From: Bacillus sp. 491mf
GTDB taxonomy: Bacteria > Bacillota > Bacilli > Bacillales > Bacillaceae_G
DNA: 50,289 bases
Assembly (NCBI RefSeq): GCF_900112415.1
Contig: NZ_FOLV01000027.1
Location: forward strand, 1-50,289
Reading direction: 5' to 3'
Shown here: positions 20,430 through 30,115 of the stretch, one piece after another
How the letters are laid out: the number at the start of each line of letters is the position of its first letter
How positions within the stretch are numbered: position 1 is the stretch's first letter
Made by a program: the position numbers and the translations under genes
Notes under the pieces: model-generated
Databases searched by the model: none
What the model was told of the DNA's origin: nothing
Seen by the model: the letters and a program-made list of their open reading frames with translations, nothing else

Positions 20430-20441
20430 AACGATTCCCCC

Positions 20442-21905
20442 TTATTCATTCTCTATTCGCTTTGCTTCTTCCCATAATGCATCAAGCTCTTTTAAAGAAA
20501 AATCTTTCATTTCCTTTTCCATACTAGCAACCTTTGCTTCCATATATAAAAAACGGCTTATAAATTTTTCATTTGTTTTATGAAGTGCTTCTTCCGGATT
20601 GATTTTATAATAGCGAGCAATATTCACAAATGCAAACATTAAATCTCCAAATTCCGATAACATCTTCTTTTCATCCATTACCGTTACTTCATGTTGAAAT
20701 TCTTCCCATTCCTCATCTACTTTTTCCATCATTGGTTTAATATGATCCCAGTCAAAACCAACCTTTGCTGCTTCTTTTTGAATTTCATAAGCGCGCATTA
20801 ACTGTGGTAAACTTTTCGGAACACCTGATAGGATAGACTCTTTTACATTTCCTTTTTCTTGTTTCTTAATTTCTTCCCAATTCGTAATAACATCATCAGC
20901 GGTCTCTACACTAACATCTCCGAATACATGAGGGTGACGACGGACCATTTTTTCAGACAACGTGCGAATGACATCATCAATCGAGAACCAACCTTCATCT
21001 TCACCAATTTGTGCATGAAGCATAACTTGCAATAGAACATCGCCAAGCTCTTCAACAAGATGATCGTCATCTTCCTCATCAATAGCTTCTAACACCTCAT
21101 ATGCTTCTTCAATTAAATATTTCTTTAAAGTTTGATGCGTTTGCTTTTTATCCCATGGGCATCCATTTGGCCCGCGTAGCTCCGCAATAATATCACGTAA
21201 TACAGCAAATTCTTGATACAATGATTGTCGATTTAACACTGGCGGCACGTACACACTCGTTAAATTATTTAGCTCAGCCTCATGATCTAATAAATAGAGT
21301 GGTACTTTCTTCACTTGTTCAAATGAAGTTCCTGCCGCAGTCACAATGTATACTTCATAATCATCCGGAAGCATTTCCATTAATGTTAGTTTGACCTCAG
21401 ATGCAATAAATGCATCATACACTTGGCAGAAAATTAAGTGCTGACGAAGCTCTAATTGTCCTCTTTCAAATGACGTCGCATCAATTAACTGAAACCCTTC
21501 AATTGGATCGATTTTCAAACTTGTAAACATTGGGTCTAAAAAGCTTTGCCCACCCTCGATGCGCACATCAATATTCTCTTTTTCTCCTTTTTGCAGCAAA
21601 AGTTGTACAGTACGCTCTGCTACAAGCGGATGACCTGGAACTGCATATAAAATGTCAGCATCCTTAGCTTTTTCAATCAATGTGTTAGAAATTGTTTCAT
21701 ACACTTCTTCAAATGTATCGTACGCTTCATATACAGCATCAAAAGATGTGTATAATACACCTTCTTTCTCGAGCTCCTCTATAACTGGATGTTCTTTTGT
21801 TCGAACATACATGTGTGCTGCTGCTTTCACCTTTCGATATACGCCCATTGTAAGCTGGTCTAACTCACCAGCTCCTAATCCTAAAATCGTAATTGTTCTT
21901 TTCAT
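20442..21905 (-). CDS. mazG: tetrapyrrole methylase-like / MazG NTP pyrophosphohydrolase fusion
   Basis: A 487-residue two-domain protein like B. subtilis YabN. Residues 1-220 form an SAM-dependent methylase-like domain (ITILGLGAGELDQLTMGVY and YAVPGHPLVAER). Residues about 250-480 form the MazG hydrolase domain with its acidic motifs EEAYEVLEAIDEEDDDHLVE and EELGDVLLQV. The MazG part cleaves NTPs to NMPs and is thought to clean the nucleotide pool; the methylase half has no known substrate. The frame runs to 22043, but GAGGTGG lies 5-6 nt before the ATG at 21905. Confidence 0.94.
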   Translation of the reverse strand: MKRTITILGLGAGELDQLTMGVYRKVKAAAHMYVRTKEHPVIEELEKEGVLYTSFDAVYEAYDTFEEVYETISNTLIEKAKDADILYAVPGHPLVAERTVQLLLQKGEKENIDVRIEGGQSFLDPMFTSLKIDPIEGFQLIDATSFERGQLELRQHLIFCQVYDAFIASEVKLTLMEMLPDDYEVYIVTAAGTSFEQVKKVPLYLLDHEAELNNLTSVYVPPVLNRQSLYQEFAVLRDIIAELRGPNGCPWDKKQTHQTLKKYLIEEAYEVLEAIDEEDDDHLVEELGDVLLQVMLHAQIGEDEGWFSIDDVIRTLSEKMVRRHPHVFGDVSVETADDVITNWEEIKKQEKGNVKESILSGVPKSLPQLMRAYEIQKEAAKVGFDWDHIKPMMEKVDEEWEEFQHEVTVMDEKKMLSEFGDLMFAFVNIARYYKINPEEALHKTNEKFISRFLYMEAKVASMEKEMKDFSLKELDALWEEAKRIENE

Positions 21906-21916
21906 ATAGCCCACCT

Positions 21917-23524
21917 CTATCCACTCTTCTTCAAAGAAGTTTGTACTTTTTCTTGTTTCATAACCGTTCCAATTTCCTGCGCTGTAAATACTTGCAGCTT
22001 TAAAATTAAAAATACATACAGTAAACCGCCAACACCAACACATAATAACGCTTGAATCGCCGCTAACCCTCTATGCTCCTCGTTAGCTTGTAATCCAAAC
22101 CACTCAAACATATACATACAGCAAGCAAGCACCAGCACCATACTTAATGCTCCAATTGTCACACCTACAATAGGAGTTTTCTGTATAAGCGGCTCATTAA
22201 CCTCTCGAATCAGTAATACACTATTCAATATGGCAATACACAACAACGCAATTACAGTTGCAATCGCTGCACCAATCACACCAAAATGCGGCATGAATAT
22301 ATAATTGAGTAATAATTTCACACATGCACCAATCACAACATATACAGCTGGTTTTACTATTTGCCCTAATCCTTGCAAAATAGATGCAGTTGTAATTGCT
22401 AATGAACTAAACAAAATAGAAATAGATAAAAGCCCTAACACAACGGAACCATCATCATTTGCAAATAACATAATATTTGCCGGACGAATAATACTCGCGA
22501 GTCCTAATGATGCAGCAATCCCAATTACAAATGTAATTTTAATTGCTAGCTGTACTTTTTTGCGAATGAATGCTTGATCTCCTCTCTCTTTTGCAGCCGA
22601 AATCATCGGGGTTAAAGAAAGTGAAAACGATGTTGTCACGACCGTTCCAAGCTGCATAAGAGGAATGCTGCGATCATATATCCCCTTTAGAGTTTTTGCT
22701 ATTTCTACTGGCTCCCCGTTCTGAACAAGTAAGCTATAAAGTGAAATAGAATCTGCCATTTGTATAAAAATTAACACTAAGTTACTAACACAAATTGCAA
22801 TCCCTTGCCAAAACAACGTACGAATAATGGCCTTTTTATTGAACATCCCTTTAAAACTTTGCAGAAAAATAGAACTAAAGTCTTTTCGCAAATAAAACAG
22901 CATTACAATCACACCAATAAAACCACCTGCTATAGAGCCAAACATAGCACCTGCTCCCACCGTATATAAATCAAATCCTTTTTTTATGAGGAATAATGAT
23001 AAAAACACGATAATGGATACGCGAATCGTTTGTTCTATTACCTGTGATATAGCCGTTGGCATCATATTTCCAACCCCTTGGAAATAACCTCTTGCTACCG
23101 CGAGAAATGGCATTAATAAAAAAGAAAATGCAATAACGCAAATTAACTTTTCTAAATTCGCATCTCCCATTAAAGATGCAATTGTATGTGCGCCGAAGAA
23201 TAATGCACTACACCCTATGATCCCAATAGCTAATAAAAACCAAAAAGAAATACATATAATAGATTCTGCTTCTTTCCGTTCTCCTCGCTCTAAACGTTCT
23301 GCAATCATTTTTGAAATAATGATTGGAAAACCATATGTCGTTAAAATTAAACAAAACCCGTAAAACGGGTAAATTTGCTGATAAATATAAAAACCAATAT
23401 CACCAGCTATATTTTGATATGGAATACGGTAAAAGGCGCTCAATACTTTTGTAACAAAGCTCGCAATTGTTAATATAATCGCTCCGCGCCAAAAAGCGTG
23501 GTACTTCTTCGTCTCCATAACCAT
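21917..23524 (-). CDS. yabM: MOP-superfamily flippase-like membrane protein (SpoVB/YabM family)
   Basis: A 535-residue polytopic protein with about 14 predicted membrane helices, of the polysaccharide-transporter/MurJ-like MOP superfamily. It begins with a charged tail and FWRGAIILTIASFVTKVLSA, typical of the SpoVB group. The locus corresponds to B. subtilis yabM, a SpoVB paralogue, between spoVT and yabN. A lipid-linked sugar substrate is inferred from the family; the true substrate is unknown. AAAGGGAG lies 6 nt before the ATG. The stop is 11 nt before mazG. Confidence 0.88.
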   Translation of the reverse strand: MVMETKKYHAFWRGAIILTIASFVTKVLSAFYRIPYQNIAGDIGFYIYQQIYPFYGFCLILTTYGFPIIISKMIAERLERGERKEAESIICISFWFLLAIGIIGCSALFFGAHTIASLMGDANLEKLICVIAFSFLLMPFLAVARGYFQGVGNMMPTAISQVIEQTIRVSIIVFLSLFLIKKGFDLYTVGAGAMFGSIAGGFIGVIVMLFYLRKDFSSIFLQSFKGMFNKKAIIRTLFWQGIAICVSNLVLIFIQMADSISLYSLLVQNGEPVEIAKTLKGIYDRSIPLMQLGTVVTTSFSLSLTPMISAAKERGDQAFIRKKVQLAIKITFVIGIAASLGLASIIRPANIMLFANDDGSVVLGLLSISILFSSLAITTASILQGLGQIVKPAVYVVIGACVKLLLNYIFMPHFGVIGAAIATVIALLCIAILNSVLLIREVNEPLIQKTPIVGVTIGALSMVLVLACCMYMFEWFGLQANEEHRGLAAIQALLCVGVGGLLYVFLILKLQVFTAQEIGTVMKQEKVQTSLKKSG

Positions 23525-23609
23525 ACAATCTCCCTTTTTCTATACTCATCCTACGTATTATATCATAAAGAAAAAAACAGCTTTTCACTTTCAATGTGAT
23601 CATATAAAA

Positions 23610-23632
23610 AAAGGTAGCAAAACGCTACCTTT
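23610..23632 (-). terminator. spoVT terminator
   Basis: A 9-bp perfect hairpin AAAGGTAGC / GCTACCTTT with a 5-nt loop is followed on the minus strand by a T-run. It lies about 140 bp past the spoVT stop, beyond the inverted repeat at 23702-23756. Confidence 0.9.
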
Positions 23633-23701
23633 ACATAAATATATAATTCCACAGTACATTACGGTGTATCACAAAACTGTACCACCCATAGGATTAGCTT
23701 A

Positions 23702-23756
23702 GCTCTAACAGGCAGTTTATTCGAGTACATCATGAAGATTAACTGCCTGTTAGAGC
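23702..23756. repeat. 16-bp perfect inverted repeat in the spoVT 3' region
   Basis: Arms GCTCTAACAGGCAGTT (23702-23717) and its exact complement (23741-23756) flank a 23-nt spacer. It starts only about 16 bp past the spoVT stop and would be transcribed as a strong hairpin before the terminator. It is probably a small dispersed repeat; no T-run follows. Confidence 0.7.
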
Positions 23757-23772
23757 CCGATTGGTGAGAGCT

Positions 23773-24309
23773 TTATTGTTCCATTTGTTTTGCTAGGAAG
23801 CTTGCCGCTGTATCCACAGCCTTATGTTCTACATCACTAATGATTGCTTCTTTTGAAAAAATAATAACAGCTCCAATTGGATCACCATTTGCGATAATCG
23901 GACCGATTGTATAAGATTGTACCTTTTCGGCCACTCCATCAGTAATCGAAATTTCACTTTCGTCTGTCATAACAACCGATTTGCGTTCTTCCATCGCTTT
24001 CTCAACTAAATCTCCAACGCTTTTATTTAAGTATTCTTTTTTGGACACGCCAGAAACAGCAATAATTGAATCGCGGTCACAAACAAGTACATTATGCCCT
24101 AAACTATCATATAAAGCATCTGCATATTCTTTAGCAAAATCACCTAATTCGCTAATTGGAGAATATTTCTTTAAAATAACTTCTCCATCGCGATCAACAA
24201 AAATTTCTAACGGGTCACCTTCCCGAATACGGAGAGTCCTGCGAATTTCTTTCGGAATAACAACCCTTCCTAAATCATCAATTCGACGTACAATTCCAGT
24301 TGCTTTCAT
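23773..24309 (-). CDS. spoVT: stage V sporulation regulator SpoVT
   Basis: Forespore transcription factor that tunes sigma-G-dependent genes. At 178 residues it has the family length. The N-terminal AbrB-type swapped-hairpin DNA-binding domain begins MKATGIVRRIDDLGRVVIPK, with REGDPLEIFVDRDGEVILKK after it. A GAF-like C-terminal domain runs from about 60 to 178. GAGG lies 10 nt before the ATG. The N-terminal domain parallels AbrB, encoded elsewhere in this window. Confidence 0.97.
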   Translation of the reverse strand: MKATGIVRRIDDLGRVVIPKEIRRTLRIREGDPLEIFVDRDGEVILKKYSPISELGDFAKEYADALYDSLGHNVLVCDRDSIIAVSGVSKKEYLNKSVGDLVEKAMEERKSVVMTDESEISITDGVAEKVQSYTIGPIIANGDPIGAVIIFSKEAIISDVEHKAVDTAASFLAKQMEQ

Positions 24310-24443
24310 TCTAATGCTGCCTCACTTTCTACTGATGATAAAAGTGGTGTTTTACCTGTTCATGTAAAAATCACCAACTATTAAACATAGTATTTTACAC
24401 ATTAGTTCTTCTATGCACGTCGAATGTTATTTTTTATTCTCAT

Positions 24444-27400
24444 TTAAGCATTTATCTCTTCTTTTTTCACATCTTTTAAACCTTTTAATAAATTTTCAGC
24501 GATTGTAAGCCACTTTGCTACTTCTAGTTCACGCACATTCATCACAATTTTCAGGCGTGAACCCTCCATACCAAGACCAATCATGCGCCCAAAGCTGCTT
24601 CCAAGCATAAATAATTTTCCACCATCAATATTTTGACTAGCTTTTTCTGAAAACAACAGTGTCACTTCTTGTTTCGTTTGCTTAATCAATTCGATTCCTT
24701 CTTGCGTTGCTAACACTTTAATATTTGCAATTTGGAGTAAATATCCAACTTCTTGAGGATAGTCACCGAAGCGATCAATCATCTCTTCTTGTAATTCTTC
24801 AATATCCTCAATAGCAGAAACGCCCCTAAATTGCTTATACATCATGATTTTTTGTTTACTATCGGAAATATACGCATCCGGTAAATATGCATCTACTTCT
24901 AGATCAATCTCTACATCAACCGTTTGCTCTTCTGCACCCGTACCTCTTCGCTGTTCAATTGCATCTTTTAACATTTGTGAATACAAGTCAAAACCAACGG
25001 AATCAATAAATCCATGTTGCTCTGCACCTAATAAATTACCTGCTCCGCGGATAGATAAATCACGCATAGCAATTTTAAATCCAGATCCTAACTCCGTAAA
25101 CTCTTTAATAGCTTGCAAACGTTTTTCTGCAACCTCAGATAACACTTTATCACGCTTATATGTGAAATACGCATAGGCAACACGATTAGAACGCCCTACC
25201 CGTCCACGCAACTGATACAACTGCGATAATCCCATACGATCTGCATCGAACACAATTAATGTATTTACATTCGGAATATCAACACCTGTTTCAATAATTG
25301 TGGTACTCACAAGTACATCGTGCTGACCCTCTAGGAAAGAAAGCATGACAGATTCTAATTCACCTTCATTCATCTTTCCGTGCGCAAAAGTTACACGTGC
25401 ATCAGGAACAAGCATTGAAATTTCATCTACTTTTCGCTCAATGTCTTCAACGCGATTGTATAAGAAATACACTTGTCCGCCTCGCGCCAGTTCACGTTCA
25501 ATCGCTTCTCTTATTAACGCTGGATTATATTCCACAACATACGTTTGTACCGGGAAGCGATTTTCTGGCGGTGTTTCAATAACAGATAAATCGCGAACTC
25601 CTAACATAGACATATGAAGCGTACGTGGAATTGGCGTTGCCGTTAATGTTAGTACATCGATATTAGCTTTTAATTGCTTAATTTTTTCTTTATGCGTTAC
25701 ACCAAAGCGCTGCTCTTCATCAATAATGAGTAATCCTAAATCTTTATATATGACATCCTTTGATAGAAGACGATGTGTACCGATAACAACGTCAACAGTA
25801 CCGTCTTTTAATCCTTTAATCGTTTCATTTTGCTGTTTTCTCGTACGGAAGCGACTTAATAACCCGATATTAACCGGATAGTCTTGAAAACGTTCTCGAA
25901 TTGTTTCGTAATGTTGCTGTGCTAAAATCGTTGTTGGTACTAAAATCGCAACTTGCTTTTCATCCATAATCGCTTTAAAAGCAGCCCGGATCGCAACTTC
26001 AGTTTTTCCATATCCAACATCACCGCAAAGCAGACGATCCATCGGACGACCGCGCTCCATATCCTTCTTAATTTCTGTAATTGAGCGTAACTGATCTTCT
26101 GTTTCTTGATAAGGAAATGATGATTCAAAATCCTGCTGCTCAGATGTATCTGGAGTAAATGCGTAACCTTTTGCTGCTTCGCGCTCTGCATACAGCTTAA
26201 TTAAATCATCTGCAATATCTTGAACAGATTTTTCTACCTTTGTCTTAACCTTCTTCCAATCATTTCCGCCCAATTTATAGATTTTGGGGTCTTTCCCTTC
26301 AGATCCCACATACTTTTGTACTTGATCAATTTGTTCAATCGGGACGTATAGCTTATCGTTTCCTTGATACTTGATATGCAAATAATCTTTATGAACACCA
26401 TTAATTTCTAATGTTTCAATTCCTAAAAATTTACCGATACCGTGATTTACGTGAACAACGTAATCACCAACTTTTAATTCAGAGTAACTTTTAATTCTCT
26501 CTGCATTCGAAAGTTTTTGCTTACGCTGTGACTTTTTCACCTTCTTATTAAATAATTCCTTTTCGGTAATAATCGCAAGCTTTTGCATCGGCATTTCAAA
26601 ACCTGCATGTAAGTCACCCACCGCAATTTGAATACGACCTGGGAGCAATACATCTGTTCCTTCAATAATATCTGCTTCAATGTCATAATCGTTTAAGATG
26701 TGCTGCAATTTCTTCGTTCGTTCTTCATTTGCACCTAATACAACTGTCGTAAACCGACTTTTCGTCCATCTATCAATTTCTGTTTTTAATAAATTTATTT
26801 GACCATGAAAGTCTTGCATCGTTTTACATGTCAAATTCACAATGTTTTGCGGATTTGTATGCGGAATATGACGTAAAAACAAAGTTAAATATAAGAAATT
26901 TCGTTTTTTATGGTTCAGAAATTGGGAAAAACTATGAGAAAAAGTTAAATCTTGAACAATTGCTCCTTCTCCAAGAAGCGATATGTACCATTCTGCTTCT
27001 TCTGTTTCTAAATGATCTGCTGTTTCTTGAATTCGAGAAACCTCGTCTAGAATAACCACACCATTTTCCGGTAAATATTCTATTAGACTAGCAGGTTCTT
27101 TATAAAATAAAGATAAATACTTGAACATCTGCTCAATGGTCTGTCCGTTTTTCAATAATTCTAATTCATATGTAACAGTTTCTAATATTGTTGTTTTTAG
27201 CTTCTCATCAGATACCTTTTTTAATGTATTAGCTAAACTTGATTCTAGCTTCTGAATTCCAACTGCTAGTTCTTCTTTAGAAAATACAAATTCAGTAGCT
27301 GGGCCAAACGATATACTATCCATCTTCTCTTGCGAGCGTTGTTCATCTACAGTAAAAGAACGGATAGAATCTACTTCGGTATCAAACAGTTCAATACGAA

Positions 27401-27974
27401 CTGGCAATTCTTCTGTTAATGGATAGATATCTAATATCCCACCGCGAACACTAAACTCACCTGGTGCCTCTACCATAGATTTACGTTCATAACCCATAGT
27501 CGTTAACATGCGAAGCAGTTCATCAAGCTCAATTTCTTGTCCCATTTTCAATTCAATTTGCTGTGTCTTCCACATCTCTTTTGTCGGTAAAAAACGCCGC
27601 AAACCAGCAACAGGGGCTACAATAATTCCACTTTCTCCAGCCGCTAAGCGATTCAACACTTCAATGCGCTGTGACTTCAATTCTGGGCTCGCAACACCGA
27701 TTTCTGATGCAATAGATTCATTTACAGGATATAACCAAACATTCTTCTCTCCAATTAACGAAACTAAATCCTCATACACCTTTTGCGCCTGATATAAATT
27801 ATGCGTTATAACAAGCTGCGACTGCTTTGTTTTTTTATATAAACTAGCCATTAATAATGAACGAGAAGAAGTTGCCATACCTGAGATAAGCTGTTCTTTT
27901 AAACCTTCCTCTAATCCATCTATAATTGATCGTATTTCTTTATTTTCGTAAAATTGCTCTAGTAAACCTATCAT
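24444..27974 (-). CDS. mfd: transcription-repair coupling factor Mfd
   Basis: Removes RNA polymerase stalled at DNA damage and recruits UvrA. In 1176 residues there are a UvrB-like N-terminal part, an RNA polymerase interaction domain near 490-560 (YVVHVNHGIGKFLGIETLEI), an SF2 translocase with Walker A GDVGYGKTE near 640 and the DEEQ box in LLIIDEEQRFG, a QLRGRVGRS motif, and a TRCF C-terminal domain. AGAGGAG lies 9 nt before the ATG. It sits between fin and spoVT as in B. subtilis. Confidence 0.97.
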   Translation of the reverse strand: MIGLLEQFYENKEIRSIIDGLEEGLKEQLISGMATSSRSLLMASLYKKTKQSQLVITHNLYQAQKVYEDLVSLIGEKNVWLYPVNESIASEIGVASPELKSQRIEVLNRLAAGESGIIVAPVAGLRRFLPTKEMWKTQQIELKMGQEIELDELLRMLTTMGYERKSMVEAPGEFSVRGGILDIYPLTEELPVRIELFDTEVDSIRSFTVDEQRSQEKMDSISFGPATEFVFSKEELAVGIQKLESSLANTLKKVSDEKLKTTILETVTYELELLKNGQTIEQMFKYLSLFYKEPASLIEYLPENGVVILDEVSRIQETADHLETEEAEWYISLLGEGAIVQDLTFSHSFSQFLNHKKRNFLYLTLFLRHIPHTNPQNIVNLTCKTMQDFHGQINLLKTEIDRWTKSRFTTVVLGANEERTKKLQHILNDYDIEADIIEGTDVLLPGRIQIAVGDLHAGFEMPMQKLAIITEKELFNKKVKKSQRKQKLSNAERIKSYSELKVGDYVVHVNHGIGKFLGIETLEINGVHKDYLHIKYQGNDKLYVPIEQIDQVQKYVGSEGKDPKIYKLGGNDWKKVKTKVEKSVQDIADDLIKLYAEREAAKGYAFTPDTSEQQDFESSFPYQETEDQLRSITEIKKDMERGRPMDRLLCGDVGYGKTEVAIRAAFKAIMDEKQVAILVPTTILAQQHYETIRERFQDYPVNIGLLSRFRTRKQQNETIKGLKDGTVDVVIGTHRLLSKDVIYKDLGLLIIDEEQRFGVTHKEKIKQLKANIDVLTLTATPIPRTLHMSMLGVRDLSVIETPPENRFPVQTYVVEYNPALIREAIERELARGGQVYFLYNRVEDIERKVDEISMLVPDARVTFAHGKMNEGELESVMLSFLEGQHDVLVSTTIIETGVDIPNVNTLIVFDADRMGLSQLYQLRGRVGRSNRVAYAYFTYKRDKVLSEVAEKRLQAIKEFTELGSGFKIAMRDLSIRGAGNLLGAEQHGFIDSVGFDLYSQMLKDAIEQRRGTGAEEQTVDVEIDLEVDAYLPDAYISDSKQKIMMYKQFRGVSAIEDIEELQEEMIDRFGDYPQEVGYLLQIANIKVLATQEGIELIKQTKQEVTLLFSEKASQNIDGGKLFMLGSSFGRMIGLGMEGSRLKIVMNVRELEVAKWLTIAENLLKGLKDVKKEEINA

Positions 27975-28052
27975 TTTTCAAAACTCCTCTCAACATAAAG
28001 AGCAAGCTACTATATTTTATGCAAATATTTCGGAAAAAGAAAACAGAAAAAT

Positions 28053-28071
28053 GCTTTGGACAAGCCAAAGC
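28053..28071 (-). terminator. likely terminator after fin
   Basis: A 7-bp perfect hairpin GCTTTGG / CCAAAGC is followed on the minus strand by ATTTTTCTGTTTTC. It lies in the 243-bp fin-mfd gap. That gap also has a weaker GGATG/CATCC hairpin near 28136-28151 and no gene. Confidence 0.7.
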
Positions 28072-28217
28072 GAAGCAATACATCCTATCCCTTATCGCTG
28101 TAATTCTCTCATCTTCATATTTAGAAAAGATAAGGATGGAAGTTCATCCCATTACAAGGAGCAGTGTGTTTAGCTAACTATTGATAAGAAAAACATGATC
28201 TAACAGAAGTTTCATTT

Positions 28218-28442
28218 TCATTGTAAGAACAGTTCATACTCATAATACTCTGGATAGGATGCGAGCGTTTTTTGACACGATTCACAAATTGTTTTTATAT
28301 ATATATTTCCGTTTTCATCAAAATGAATCATTTCTAATCGCTCTTGCTCTGTTAGTTGACCTAGCACAATGCCGTATACTTTTTCCGCTGTAATACTACC
28401 TATTCTACATCCACAATGTCTGCAGTAATAATGTCCGTCCAT
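28218..28442 (-). CDS. fin: anti-sigma-F factor Fin
   Basis: A 74-residue zinc-ribbon protein with CRHC (residues 8-11) and CESC (near 53-56), beginning MDGHYYCRHCG and ending YPEYYEYELFLQ. It matches B. subtilis Fin (YabK), which shuts off sigma-F in favour of sigma-G in the forespore. AGGAGG lies 5 nt before the ATG. An almost perfect sigma-G-type promoter lies about 30 bp upstream. It is flanked by pth and mfd, the conserved position. Confidence 0.93.
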   Translation of the reverse strand: MDGHYYCRHCGCRIGSITAEKVYGIVLGQLTEQERLEMIHFDENGNIYIKTICESCQKTLASYPEYYEYELFLQ

Positions 28443-28470
28443 AACTTCCTCCTAGCTGCACAATTATTAC

Positions 28471-28500
28471 TATTATGGATATAAGCATTAAAAAATATTC
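28471..28500 (-). promoter_or_regulatory. sigma-G-type promoter of fin
   Basis: On the minus strand there is GAATA (28496-28500), an 18-bp spacer and CATAATA (28471-28477). This is an exact fit to the sigma-G consensus GHATR-N18-CATAMTA. A sigma-F promoter was not separately resolved. Confidence 0.7.
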
Positions 28501-28513
28501 CATTTTGGAAACG

Positions 28514-29074
28514 TTAATTATTGAAGGTGTTCATAACTTGTAAAAATGGCGTTTTCAACCATTCTTCACACGCATCTGCACTTTTTTCAATCGCTCGTTT
28601 TACTTCAGGCATCTCATCTGCTGTAAAGCGTCCTAATACATAATCAACCACTTTCATGCCATTTTTAGGACGATCAATTCCCATACGAATGCGCTGAAAT
28701 TCCTGTGTTCCTAAATGGGCAATTGTTGATTTTACACCGTTATGTCCACCCGCACTGCCTTTCATACGAAGACGTAATTTTCCAACTGGCATATCTAAAT
28801 CATCATACATCACTATAAAATCTTCAATATCAATTTTATAGTAGTCCATAAGTGGGCGAATACTTTCTCCAGATAAATTCATATATGTAAGTGGCTTTAA
28901 TAAAATAACTTTCTCTCCATTTACAAAACCCGCACCGAATAAACCCTTAAATTTTTGCTCATTTAACGGGATATTCCAGCGTCTAGATAATTCATCTATC
29001 GCCATAAACCCAATGTTATGCCTTGTTAATTCATATTCTCTGCCTGGGTTACCAAGTCCTACTATTAATTTCAT
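28514..29074 (-). CDS. pth: peptidyl-tRNA hydrolase
   Basis: Recycles peptidyl-tRNA released from ribosomes; in B. subtilis the gene is also called spoVC. At 186 residues it begins [20 protein letters not shown], with the catalytic His at about residue 20, and carries [14 protein letters not shown] and [11 protein letters not shown]. The frame extends to 29143, but the extra N-terminus reads through the prs terminator, and the ATG at 29074 gives the family length. Its Shine-Dalgarno (GTGGTG) is modest. Confidence 0.96.
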   Translation of the reverse strand: MKLIVGLGNPGREYELTRHNIGFMAIDELSRRWNIPLNEQKFKGLFGAGFVNGEKVILLKPLTYMNLSGESIRPLMDYYKIDIEDFIVMYDDLDMPVGKLRLRMKGSAGGHNGVKSTIAHLGTQEFQRIRMGIDRPKNGMKVVDYVLGRFTADEMPEVKRAIEKSADACEEWLKTPFLQVMNTFNN

Positions 29075-29106
29075 TGTAACACCACTTTCTTTTTTCGATA
29101 CGAAAA

Positions 29107-29130
29107 GACGTAACCAACACTGGTTACGTC
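29107..29130 (-). terminator. prs terminator
   Basis: A 10-bp perfect hairpin GACGTAACCA / TGGTTACGTC with a 4-nt loop is followed by TTTTCG on the minus strand, between prs and pth. In B. subtilis ctc occupies this gap; it is absent here. Confidence 0.88.
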
Positions 29131-29143
29131 TCATTCTATCCAA

Positions 29144-30097
29144 TTAATTAAATAGTACACTTACAGATTCTTCTTCGTAAACACGAATAATTGCTTCGCC
29201 AATTAATGGAGCAACAGAAAGTTCTTGTACTTTATCAATTTTCTTTTCTTCTGGTAATACGATAGAGTTCGTTACAACTAACTCTTTAATATTTGAATTT
29301 TGAATACGTTCAATTGCTGGACCAGATAAAACTGGGTGTGTACAACAAGCATATACTTCAGAAGCACCGTTCTCTACAAGAGCATTTGCTGCTAATGTAA
29401 TTGTACCAGCTGTATCAATGATGTCATCAATTAAAATTGCTGTTTTACCTTCGATATTACCTACGATATTCATTACTTCCGCTACATTTGGACGTGGACG
29501 GCGTTTATCGATGATAGCGATTGGCGCTTTTAAACGATCTGCCATTTTTCGTGCACGTGTTACACCACCATGGTCAGGAGATACGATTACAATATCTTTA
29601 AGACCTTTCTTTTGGAAGTAATCAGAAAGAATAGGTACACCCATTAAATGATCGATTGGAATATCGAAGAATCCTTGAATTTGTGGAGCATGTAAATCTA
29701 GAGTAATTACACGAGTAGCACCCGCTGTTTCAAGTAAGTTTGCAAACAGTTTCGCTGTAATCGGCTCACGAGAACGCGCTTTACGATCTTGGCGTGCATA
29801 ACCATAGTAAGGGATAACAATGTTAACTGTTTTCGCAGATGCACGTTTTAATGCATCGATCATAATAAGCAATTCCATAATATGCTCGTTTACTGGGAAA
29901 CTTGTAGATTGGATGATAAATACATCGCAACCACGAATACTTTCTTCAATGTTAATTTGAATTTCTCCATCACTAAAACGTGCAACAGAACATTTTCCTA
30001 ATTCTACTCCAATGTGCTTTGCAATTTGCTCAGCAAGCGCCTTGTTAGAGTTTAAAGAAAATACTTTCAAATTAGAATTTAGATATTGAGTCGACAT
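29144..30097 (-). CDS. prs: ribose-phosphate pyrophosphokinase
   Basis: Makes PRPP from ribose 5-phosphate and ATP, supplying purine, pyrimidine, histidine and tryptophan synthesis. The class I enzyme has 317 residues. Seen are the [12 protein letters not shown] signature, the flexible loop near [28 protein letters not shown] and the PRPP loop [19 protein letters not shown] lies 9 nt before the ATG. It lies 18 nt after glmU, in one unit with it. Confidence 0.98.
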   Translation of the reverse strand: MSTQYLNSNLKVFSLNSNKALAEQIAKHIGVELGKCSVARFSDGEIQINIEESIRGCDVFIIQSTSFPVNEHIMELLIMIDALKRASAKTVNIVIPYYGYARQDRKARSREPITAKLFANLLETAGATRVITLDLHAPQIQGFFDIPIDHLMGVPILSDYFQKKGLKDIVIVSPDHGGVTRARKMADRLKAPIAIIDKRRPRPNVAEVMNIVGNIEGKTAILIDDIIDTAGTITLAANALVENGASEVYACCTHPVLSGPAIERIQNSNIKELVVTNSIVLPEEKKIDKVQELSVAPLIGEAIIRVYEEESVSVLFN

Positions 30098-30115
30098 CTA
30101 GATTAACCCTCCACA

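Noticed and set aside
27975-28217. Small gene between fin and mfd
   Set aside because: No frame with a start, ribosome site and recognisable product is present on the minus strand; the gap holds a terminator and AT-rich sequence.
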